From Desulfobulbaceae bacterium (lineage in GTDB: Bacteria > Desulfobacterota > Desulfobulbia > Desulfobulbales > SURF-16), in contig JANTGB010000044.1 of assembly GCA_024763115.1 (NCBI GenBank), forward strand, positions 1 through 11,738: a stretch of DNA of 11,738 bases. Reading direction: 5' to 3'. The translations under genes and the position numbers were made by a program. Below, piece after piece: positions 7,449 through 11,738 of this stretch. Each line of letters opens with the position of its first letter. Position 1 is the stretch's first letter. Below the pieces are notes generated by a model that did not search any database, was not told the DNA's origin, and was given only the letters and a program-made list of their open reading frames with translations.

Positions 7449-7889
7449 TTAAAATTTCTTTTTGTCTTCCTCTTGGTCGTCTGCTGGGTTGCTTTTAGAA
7501 TAAGCCTGTAGAAATGAAAAGGTTGGCAGTTTGTATGCGTCCCACGGTCCTCTGGATGTTATTGTTATCAGAAATTCCCTGGCTGCCCCGTACAGCATTG
7601 ACGCTCCAGTAATTTTAAGGAGTTTGATTTTGTCTTCCCAGTTTTCTGCAACAGAGAAAATGCCTATTACAACTAAATTTGTGATGTAGGGAATTATATG
7701 TTCGTCGTCTTTGGGCTCAAGTGAGATATTAACGGCTAATTGAAAAACATTTTTAGCATCTGTTTCGTTTACGTTAACTACTATCTCTGGAAACGGGATC
7801 TCTTCATTGTCGGACAATGAAAAATTTGGATCCGCTGTTGTTGATACATGAGGGAAGAAGTAGTCCTCAAGACGCAATGGCGTATCCAT
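7449..7889 (-). CDS. SecB-like chaperone of a toxin-antitoxin-chaperone (TAC) system
   Basis: This 146-residue acidic protein starts at ATG 7889 behind an AAAGGAA site about 9 bases upstream. Residues 35-62 (EIVVNVNETDAKNVFQLAVN...) fit the early beta strands of the SecB fold. Residues 98-130 (MLYGAAREFLITITSRGPW, then LPTFSFLQAY) match the C-terminal SecB helix and the 'hP-F-AxY' ending, where true SecB has LPPVNFDALY. In TAC systems such a SecB homologue binds the unfolded antitoxin and protects it from aggregation and proteolysis, which neutralises the toxin. The gene overlaps the antitoxin 3' end by 23 bases and is third in the operon after toxin and antitoxin, as in the mycobacterial HigBA-SecB (Rv1955-Rv1957) arrangement. 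A solitary export SecB is an alternative, but the position and divergence argue for TAC. Confidence 0.82.
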   Translation of the reverse strand: MDTPLRLEDYFFPHVSTTADPNFSLSDNEEIPFPEIVVNVNETDAKNVFQLAVNISLEPKDDEHIIPYITNLVVIGIFSVAENWEDKIKLLKITGASMLYGAAREFLITITSRGPWDAYKLPTFSFLQAYSKSNPADDQEEDKKKF

Positions 7890-8277
7890 TTGAAGTTTCC
7901 TTTGTAGAAGATGATGTCTCTGGGTACTCTACTGCCCACTGCTCAGTTTTCTTCGCAATATGTTTTTTGTCTTTTCTGCCTGAAATCACCTTGTACCATG
8001 CCACATTTTCCTCTTTGGGGGCAGCATGGATTTCCAGCGTCCCGCCAAGAGCTCTGGTAAGTTTCACCATTGTCTCTATTGTGAAGTTTGCATCACCCCG
8101 CAAAACCTTTGTGATATATGCCTGGCTAGTGCCAATCTTCTCAGCAAACTCTTTCTTTGATAATTTGTTCTTTTTTAAAAGACGATAAAGTTGGTCAGTG
8201 AATTTGAGGATAGTTTTCTCTGTCCAATAGGAGTCTGTTTGCTTTGCGTTTTGAAATAATTCTTTAAATGATGCCAT
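7867..8277 (-). CDS. XRE/HigA-type antitoxin with a C-terminal extension (candidate chaperone-addiction tail)
   Basis: This 136-residue protein is read from ATG 8277, chosen because GAGGAG lies 6 bases upstream; an ATG 51 bases further upstream (8328) lacks a site and lies inside the toxin gene. Residues 25-80 are a helix-turn-helix of the XRE/HigA class: LYRLLKKNKLSKKEFAEKIG, then TSQAYITKVLRGDANFT. The recognition helix is around 51-60. Residues 81-136 extend beyond the DNA-binding domain and end in TEQWAVEYPETSSSTKETSN (111-130) and GYAIAS. This has the aromatic/Pro character of a chaperone-addiction (ChAD) segment that makes an antitoxin depend on its SecB-like partner. It should bind and neutralise the toxin and repress its own promoter, probably at the 8709-8724 palindrome. 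The end overlaps the chaperone gene. Confidence 0.9.
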   Translation of the reverse strand: MASFKELFQNAKQTDSYWTEKTILKFTDQLYRLLKKNKLSKKEFAEKIGTSQAYITKVLRGDANFTIETMVKLTRALGGTLEIHAAPKEENVAWYKVISGRKDKKHIAKKTEQWAVEYPETSSSTKETSNGYAIAS

Positions 8278-8309
8278 TGGATTCTCCTCTCGCTGATTAA
8301 TCATCAGCT

Positions 8310-8705
8310 TCAAAGTGTATATTTCCATCTTTTTTCTGCTGGAGATATTTCTTTTTGAAGCTGATCGCCCTCATTTTTTCTGATTTGGGTGTTTTTTTTT
8401 GTACTCTTGACGAAAATATTAGAACAGACAATTAGTTTACCATTGTCATAAAACCATAACACTCTGAGTCTTCCTGCTATAAACTCCCATATTGAATTTT
8501 TTTCGTCTATTTGGTGAGAAATATTATTGTTAAAATGCCGAGGACCAGTAGCACTTGCTTGTTCAAATATATTTAATAATCTATCTTTATATTTGACCAT
8601 GTTGGATGGGATTTCGTTCAGGAAATCTAAAATTTGGCATTTTTCTTCACTTTCACATCCAGCATATACCTGCCATTTGTCGCCAATGATTTTTTTAAGA
8701 TGCAT
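8310..8705 (-). CDS. HigB/RelE-like toxin (phage Gp49-like family)
   Basis: This 131-residue basic protein is the first gene of the operon. The stretch IWEFIAGRLRVLWFYDNGK (72-90) followed by LIVCSNIFVKSTKKNTQ (91-107) is the hallmark of HigB/Gp49-type toxins: W-E-(L/I)-R..YRV-x-(F/W)-FY, then an 'I-L-x-x-F-x-KK(T/S)-KT' strand. Such proteins are ribosome-dependent mRNA interferases in the RelE superfamily. Candidate catalytic basic residues lie in Arg79, Arg81 and Lys100-Lys104. The C-terminal tail (108-131) is lysine-rich and less typical. The start at ATG 8705 has no Shine-Dalgarno site, because a palindromic operator lies just upstream and the transcript probably starts within a few bases. 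The stop is 32 bases before the antitoxin ATG. Confidence 0.85.
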   Translation of the reverse strand: MHLKKIIGDKWQVYAGCESEEKCQILDFLNEIPSNMVKYKDRLLNIFEQASATGPRHFNNNISHQIDEKNSIWEFIAGRLRVLWFYDNGKLIVCSNIFVKSTKKNTQIRKNEGDQLQKEISPAEKRWKYTL

Positions 8706-8708
8706 CAG

Positions 8709-8724
8709 TTAACTTATAAGTTAA
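8709..8724. promoter_or_regulatory. Perfect 16-base palindromic operator at the TAC promoter
   Basis: TTAACTTATAAGTTAA is a perfect inverted repeat placed 3 bases upstream of the toxin ATG. It covers the likely -10 box. Its position makes it the probable binding site of the XRE antitoxin, giving the autorepression usual in toxin-antitoxin operons. That role is inferred. Confidence 0.65.
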
Positions 8725-8746
8725 ATTTTGTCCAGCTATTTGTCAA
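8718..8746 (-). promoter_or_regulatory. Sigma70-type promoter of the TAC operon
   Basis: The minus strand carries a consensus -35 box TTGACA (8746-8741), a 17-base spacer and TAACTT (8723-8718) as -10 box. The expected transcription start falls at about 8711, leaving a 5' leader of roughly 5 bases or none ahead of the toxin start codon. The -10 box sits inside the palindromic operator. Confidence 0.6.
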
Positions 8747-8934
8747 ATTTTCCTGATGGATTTTGGCAGAAAAGTAAATAATTTTTTTAAAGGGAGCAAG
8801 AAAAATGCACATTTTTTTAAGGGACACTAAGCCTCAAATACATGATACGGTGGTTGCCTACCAGCGAAACCACAATATGTTGTTGTGGTTGTTTATATAG
8901 TGGTATTTTATTTATTTTGGGAAGATCAAAACAC
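8747..8934. other. AT-rich stretch between the TAC operon and a small orphan gene
   Basis: No convincing gene is present. There is one perfect 8-bp stem, AACCACAA (8868-8875) with TTGTGGTT (8883-8890), without a T-run on either side, so it is not an obvious terminator. A 31-codon plus-strand frame (8805-8900) behind AGGGAG has no recognisable content. Confidence 0.3.
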
Positions 8935-9093
8935 TTAGTTCTCTTTCTTCTCATCCATCTCCTGCAGCCGCTTCCGCTTCTCAGTCAACCCTTGGCGCAT
9001 CGTCTCAAACACCAGTTGCCATTCATCAACAGTAGCCTGGCCGCGCTCAATCATCGTGCAGTAACCAATGCGGGCGACATAAAGGGTTTTCAT
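8935..9093 (-). CDS. Small 52-residue protein of unknown function, possibly a fragment
   Basis: The frame opens with ATG at 9093 and reads MKTLYVARIGYCTMIERGQA, continues TVDEWQLVFETMRQGL, and ends in a charged helix TEKRKRLQEMDEKKEN. The stretch is clearly richer in GC than its AT-rich surroundings, has protein-like third-position use and a plausible amphipathic C-terminal helix. That suggests real coding sequence. I do not recognise the family. It could be a small intact gene or the tail of a larger one cut by rearrangement, because sequence character changes abruptly just upstream (about 9100). The upstream GAGA is at best a weak ribosome binding site. Confidence 0.45.
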   Translation of the reverse strand: MKTLYVARIGYCTMIERGQATVDEWQLVFETMRQGLTEKRKRLQEMDEKKEN

Positions 9094-9348
9094 TTTTCTC
9101 AGAAAAAGGTAAGGCTGTCACGAAAGACCATTTTCATTGATATTGAAAAGAACATGAATGTTGAAAGAGTACAAACGATATCATACTATAGAAAAGAAGT
9201 CATTGTGCTTCGTTCTAGTGGCTACAAAAAGCGGGTACAAAGGCGGGTATTTTTGAAAATTTCAATTTTCCCAAAAGAAAATAATACTGTGGTTACAGTC
9301 AGTTGTTTATTTTTCTGTGGTTCCGACCTCGCACCAGCAAAAAACAAG
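9094..9348. other. Unassigned AT-rich region before the terminator
   Basis: A plus-strand frame stays open through this region, but it begins on the antisense of the 52-residue gene and shows no domain. No RNA gene is recognised; a CACCA near 9333 lacks the acceptor and T arms of a tRNA. Confidence 0.25.
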
Positions 9349-9385
9349 GCTTTATCCCGGTAATAACGGGGTAAAGCTTTTTTTT
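9349..9385 (+). terminator. Intrinsic (rho-independent) terminator
   Basis: The stem is GCTTTATCCCG (9349-9359) with CGGGGTAAAGC (9367-9377), 11 base pairs with one G-T pair, a 7-base loop and a run of eight T. It is a textbook terminator for plus-strand transcription, yet no intact plus-strand gene ends before it. It is probably left over from a lost gene. Confidence 0.75.
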
Positions 9386-9404
9386 GTTGCCTTTCGATGT
9401 ATTA

Positions 9405-9491
9405 ATCAGCATGGATGGCAGAGGACGAGTTCTGGATAATGTCTTTATTGAGCGGCTCCGGCGAAGGGTTAAATATGAGGAAATTTACCCC
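9405..9491 (+). pseudogene. IS3-family transposase (OrfB, integrase core) fragment
   Basis: The frame reads ISMDGRGRVLDNVFIERL then RRRVKYEEIYP. This matches the segment of IS3-family OrfB transposases that carries the final Glu of the DDE triad; the usual text is ISMDGRGR-x-LDN-x-F-(I/V)-ERLWRSVKYEE-(V/I)-YL. Only 29 codons remain, and the Trp after ERL is changed to Arg. Both sides are abruptly unrelated: a terminator on the left and the repeat cluster on the right. It is a dead relic of an insertion sequence. Confidence 0.78.
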
Positions 9492-9497
9492 CAAAGG

Positions 9498-9559
9498 TAA
9501 CTGCTCACAGGGCACCGCATATTCGGAGTCTTCGCTTACCTGCACCCTGTAAGCAGTTA
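9498..9559. repeat. Inverted repeat of 15 bases, member A of a family seen again at 11120
   Basis: TAACTGCTCACAGGG (9498-9512) faces CCCTGTAAGCAGTTA (9545-9559), with one mismatch, and would form a long hairpin. Its right half, 9531-9561, recurs at 11120-11150 with a single base difference. Confidence 0.75.
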
Positions 9560-9580
9560 TAAATACTGAGATTTGCAAAC

Positions 9581-9673
9581 ATTAGGCGCTTACAACCAAT
9601 GTCTAAACAATTTTTTGTTTTGATTTTTGGTAACTTCTCCATGTGTGGTGGCGGCACCCAAACCGTAGGTCTG
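9581..9673. repeat. Direct repeat, copy 1 (93 bases)
   Basis: It starts ATTAGGCGCTTAC and runs through GTCTAAACAATTTTTTG and GGTAACTTCTCCAT to AACCGTAGGTCTG. The same order is found in the copy at 9837-9928, with only scattered substitutions and one base of length difference. The GTAACTTCTCCAT core also occurs at 11105-11117. Confidence 0.85.
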
Positions 9674-9727
9674 TACCGGGTATCTTGGCGTTGGGCGCCG
9701 AGGATTGAGGTTGCACACCGCAGCCCT

Positions 9728-9806
9728 GTAGGGGCACCCCTTGTGGGTGCCCTACCTGCGAATTGGTACATGCATCAACAGGGGCACCCACAAGGGGTGC
9801 CCCTAC
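9728..9806. repeat. Perfect 25-base inverted repeat with self-complementary arms
   Basis: The left arm 9728-9752 and right arm 9782-9806 are exact reverse complements separated by 29 bases. Each arm (core GGGGCACCCCTTGTGGGTGC) is itself nearly palindromic, so several alternative hairpins are possible. GTAGGGGC...GCCCCTAC repeats of this type are dispersed in many bacterial genomes; mobility by a transposase acting in trans is possible. Confidence 0.85.
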
Positions 9807-9836
9807 CTGCGCTAATTGGATACCCCGTTTTACAAA

Positions 9837-9928
9837 ATTAGGCACTTACGCCATTGTCTAAACAATTTTTTGTTTTAATTTTTGGTAACTTCTCCATATG
9901 TGATGGCGGCATCCAAACCGTAGATCTG
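9837..9928. repeat. Direct repeat, copy 2 (92 bases)
   Basis: This is the second copy of the 9581-9673 unit, starting ATTAGGCACTTAC and ending AACCGTAGATCTG. The two copies bracket the 25-base inverted repeat, as if that palindromic unit sits inside a duplicated frame. Confidence 0.85.
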
Positions 9929-9929
9929 A

Positions 9930-10016
9930 TTGAGCGCATGTGTAGGGTGCATACCATGCACCAAAAAAAATGATGCCGGAGCCGGGAATGGTGCGTGATA
10001 AGCACCCTACGCTCAA
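9930..10016. repeat. Imperfect inverted-repeat element (REP/MITE-like, 87 bases)
   Basis: The ends TTGAGCG (9930-9936) and CGCTCAA (10010-10016) are exact complements. Inside, GTAGGGTGCATACCATGCACC faces GGTGCGTGATAAGCACCCTAC with a few mismatches. It has no coding capacity. GTAGGGTGC...GCACCCTAC elements are a common class of dispersed bacterial palindromes. Confidence 0.75.
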
Positions 10017-10196
10017 GCAGACCTACTGTTCAACAGGCGATCATTGTTGAGCTGCCGTAGGCCTATTTTTTCAAGCCGAGTCTTGGAAAAAAGCTTAGGT
10101 GCTTACTCCATGAGTATTTACAAATAAGGTTTATTACCAGGAGCCGGGTAATGGTTGTTTCTCCGCATAGCGGCTTCGTCCAACAAGTTAATATGT
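10017..10196. other. Non-coding region with a third TTAGG-CTTAC motif
   Basis: No gene is seen. CTTAGGTGCTTACTCCATGAG at about 10094-10114 resembles the opening of the two direct repeats (TTAGG-N2-CTTAC), so this is probably a partial third copy. ATTACC/GGTAAT at about 10134-10150 forms a small stem. I do not see a consensus cobalamin riboswitch box, although the next gene could be under one. Confidence 0.35.
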
Positions 10197-10241
10197 CCGG
10201 CTTTCACCCGCAGCGGCTAAAGCCTTGTGGGTGAAAGCTGG
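10197..10241 (+). promoter_or_regulatory. Strong leader hairpin 8 bases before the binding-protein start
   Basis: CCGGCTTTCACCC (10197-10209) pairs with GGGTGAAAGCTGG (10229-10241), 13 base pairs with one G-T pair. The loop contains an inner GGCT/AGCC stem. It ends 8 bases before the ATG at 10250 and would cover the ribosome-binding region. It may control translation, or be another palindromic repeat. Confidence 0.5.
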
Positions 10242-10249
10242 TTATTTCT

Positions 10250-11119
10250 ATGATCGACTGCATGTATAAATATTGGATAATCATTTTCTGCCTTCTGTTG
10301 ACCCTGGGCTGTCGGCCTGCCGGGGCAAAAAATGTTGAACGGATAGTTTCTTTAGGCCCGATTAACACCGAGAATGTGTTTTTGCTGGGCGCCGGGGATC
10401 GCCTGGTCGCTAATACCAGATATTGCGTAAGGCCGGAGGCAGCGAAGCATAAGGAGAAAATTGGTTCGGTCATCCATATATCAGTTGAAAAGATAATCAG
10501 TCTGCAGCCGGATCTGGTGCTGGCTACCGCTTTTACTCGGCCGGAACAGATAAGGCAATTAGAGGCTGCGGGAATCAAGGTCGTTCAATTCAGGCAGCCT
10601 GCCTCGTTTGCCGAAATATGCAGTCATTTTCTCAGCCTCGGACATCTGCTGGCCCTGGAAGAAAAAGCCAAACAAATAGTTAGTCAGGCAGAAGCCGAGG
10701 TGGCGGAAATAGAACATGAAACATCTTTTTTGCCAAAAGAAAAAGTCTTTCTCCAGGTAGGTTCCCGACCGCTATTCGGCTCGGTGCCGACTTCTTTTAC
10801 CAATGATTATATTGTCCTGGCCGGCGGCATTAATATCATCGCAGATCAAAAAACAGGTCTCACCAATTATGAAAAGGTTATCAGTCAAAATCCGGATGTG
10901 ATTATCATTGCGGTTATGGGCTCGGAAAACGGCATTGCAGCGGAGGAGAAAAAGAAATGGCAGCATACTTTCATCATCAAGGCTGCGCAGGAGAAAAGAA
11001 TTTATGTGATTGAGCCGAATATGGTTTGCAGTCCTTCGCCTGTCACCTTTGTTCAGGCACTGCGAGTAATTGCCGGATTGATTCATCCGGCAATTAATGT
11101 GGGAGTAACTTCTCCATAA
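10250..11119 (+). CDS. Periplasmic substrate-binding protein of a metal-chelate (cobalamin/iron-siderophore type) ABC transporter
   Basis: This 289-residue protein has a signal peptide: hydrophobic core WIIIFCLLLTLG at 9-20 and a likely cleavage after AGA at residue 26. The LTLGC before it is only a poor lipobox. Mature sequence VERIVSLGPINTENVFLLGAGDRLVA and VEKIISLQPDLVLAT are the N-domain signatures of the BtuF/FhuD (helical-backbone) binding-protein family. The later LAGGINI and VISQNPDVIII belong to the C domain. These proteins deliver B12 or ferric siderophores to a BtuCD/FhuBC-type permease. No permease or ATPase gene lies in the window, so the ligand is open. ATG 10250 and ATG 10262 are both possible starts, and neither has a good ribosome binding site. 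The last codons (GVTSP, stop) lie inside the GTAACTTCTCCAT repeat. Confidence 0.9.
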   Translation: MIDCMYKYWIIIFCLLLTLGCRPAGAKNVERIVSLGPINTENVFLLGAGDRLVANTRYCVRPEAAKHKEKIGSVIHISVEKIISLQPDLVLATAFTRPEQIRQLEAAGIKVVQFRQPASFAEICSHFLSLGHLLALEEKAKQIVSQAEAEVAEIEHETSFLPKEKVFLQVGSRPLFGSVPTSFTNDYIVLAGGINIIADQKTGLTNYEKVISQNPDVIIIAVMGSENGIAAEEKKKWQHTFIIKAAQEKRIYVIEPNMVCSPSPVTFVQALRVIAGLIHPAINVGVTSP

Positions 11120-11150
11120 TTCGCTTACCTGCACCCTGTGAGCAGTTATA
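11105..11150. repeat. Repeat copy at the 3' end of the binding-protein gene
   Basis: GTAACTTCTCCAT (11105-11117) equals the core of the two direct repeats at 9630 and 9885. It is followed directly by 31 bases (11120-11150) identical but for one base to 9531-9561. The stop codon TAA (11117-11119) is at the join, so the repeat supplies the end of the gene. It lies between two convergent genes. Confidence 0.8.
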
Positions 11151-11153
11151 TCT

Positions 11154-11738
11154 TTATATCTCTCCAGGCAACTCAGCCGAAGGAAGGGCAATTTCTTTTT
11201 TTACCTTGACTCCCAGTTCAACGAATTTTTCCGCCTGGCTGACAAGATTGCCGCGGCCCGTGCTGAGTTTGCCCATAGCCCGGTCAAAGGAAGTTCTGGC
11301 TGTGGCCAGCTGTTTATCCAGTTTGTCCATGTCGTCAATAAATCCCTTTAGTTTATTATAAATTTTGCCGGCCATCTCGGCAATGGCCCTGGTGTTCCGG
11401 TTCTGCCGTTCAAAACGCCAGATATTTTCTATGGTACGCAGGGTCGCCAGCAGGGTGGTCGGGGTAACGACAATGATGCGCCGGCTGAAGGCATCACTGA
11501 ACATTTTATCATCATTCTGCATGGCCACCATAAAGGCGGGCTCAATGGGCAGGAACATCAGGACAAAATCAGGTGACTTCAGACCGGGCAGATCAGCGTA
11601 ATTTTTGCGGCTCAACAGGCGGATATGGTTCCGTACCGCCTGGATATGAGCGGCCAGCGCCGCATTTTTTTCTTTTTCATTATCCGCAGAACAGAATTTT
11701 TCATAGGCCACCAGGGAGACTTTGGCATCAATAACCAC
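11154..11738 (-). CDS. rmuC: RmuC family DNA recombination protein, C-terminal part (5' end outside the window)
   Basis: 195 codons are visible, entering from the right edge in frame as VVIDAKVSLVAYEKF and ending ...LPGEI, stop. VIDAKVSL is the RmuC nuclease-like core motif (D-x-K of a PD-(D/E)xK fold). It is followed by the family blocks HIQAVRNHIRLLSRKNYADL, SPDFVLMFLPIEPAF, IIVVTPTTLLATLRTIENIW and FERQNRNTRAIAEMAGKIY. RmuC proteins have about 350-500 residues with an N-terminal membrane helix and coiled coil, which would lie beyond the window. The role of RmuC is reported as limiting DNA inversions at short inverted repeats, through a presumed nuclease. The gene converges with the binding-protein gene; their stops are 34 bases apart, with a repeat between. 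Confidence 0.95.
   Translation of the reverse strand: MVIDAKVSLVAYEKFCSADNEKEKNAALAAHIQAVRNHIRLLSRKNYADLPGLKSPDFVLMFLPIEPAFMVAMQNDDKMFSDAFSRRIIVVTPTTLLATLRTIENIWRFERQNRNTRAIAEMAGKIYNKLKGFIDDMDKLDKQLATARTSFDRAMGKLSTGRGNLVSQAEKFVELGVKVKKEIALPSAELPGEI

Noticed and set aside
7449..7889. Housekeeping SecB export chaperone
   Set aside because: The divergence from SecB consensus, the overlap with an HTH antitoxin and the toxin upstream point to a TAC chaperone instead.
8805..8900. 31-codon plus-strand frame behind AGGGAG
   Set aside because: It has a decent ribosome-binding-site spacing, but the peptide shows no recognisable features and the region contains a hairpin that explains part of the sequence.
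9315..9350. Possible tRNA 3' end (GGTTCC...CACCA)
   Set aside because: The T arm does not pair and no acceptor, D or anticodon arms precede it.
8842..9363. Plus-strand open frame of 173 codons
   Set aside because: Its first part is antisense to the better-supported 52-residue gene, the rest is AT-rich with no domain, and no ribosome binding site precedes it.
9599..9845. 80-codon frames on both strands
   Set aside because: They are translations of the direct and inverted repeats; the mirrored 'GAPLVGA/HPQGVPL' pattern is simply the palindromes read in frame.
9498..10016. CRISPR array
   Set aside because: The repeats are two long direct copies and palindromes of differing length, without regular spacing or unique spacers, and no cas genes are present.
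10080..10249. Cobalamin riboswitch ahead of the BtuF-like gene
   Set aside because: The conserved B12 box is not present; only a generic hairpin is seen.

Overview
The window looks like a piece of a Gram-negative chromosome, most likely from the Desulfobacterota (former Deltaproteobacteria). That placement is an inference. It rests on a GAF-like fragment typical of deltaproteobacterial HDOD/GAF proteins, on the style of the ABC exporter genes, and on the dispersed palindromic repeats. Intact housekeeping-like genes sit at both ends. The middle, from about 4.4 to 10.2 kb, is an accessory zone full of gene fragments, insertion-sequence relics and repeats.

Positions 1-4272 (minus strand): a tightly overlapping three-gene operon reads transglutaminase-like exported protein, ABC ATPase, ABC-2-type exporter permease, with 4-base ATGA overlaps at both junctions. 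Just beyond the permease is the C-terminal piece of a GAF-like domain protein that has lost its N-terminal part. A palindrome-bearing sequence lies at that junction.

Positions 4400-6600: a graveyard of fragments. The 5' end of an IS200/IS605-type element (hairpin leader plus a frameshifted start of tnpA) runs directly into the last codons of a CopA-like copper ATPase. These run into an AAA/DUF4143-type protein that has lost its ATPase half. On the other strand is the N-terminal third of a type I restriction HsdR subunit, cut off right after the DECH helicase motif. None of the fragments has its normal partners. From 6600 to 7450 there is no convincing intact gene, only the tail of a Gly/Asp-rich protein.

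Positions 7449-8746 (minus strand): the most interesting part, a complete toxin-antitoxin-chaperone (TAC) operon. It contains a HigB/RelE-like toxin, an XRE antitoxin with a C-terminal extension, and a SecB-like chaperone that overlaps the antitoxin gene by 23 bases. The order is the same as in the mycobacterial HigBA-SecB TAC system. A promoter with a consensus TTGACA -35 box is visible, its -10 box lies inside a perfect 16-base palindrome, and the palindrome ends 3 bases before the toxin start codon.

Positions 8750-10250: AT-rich sequence, a 52-codon orphan gene, an intrinsic terminator, a scrap of an IS3-family transposase and a dense cluster of inverted and direct repeats. Positions 10250-11738: a periplasmic metal-chelate (BtuF/FhuD-like) binding protein gene whose stop codon lies inside one of the repeats, converging on the C-terminal part of rmuC, which runs off the window.
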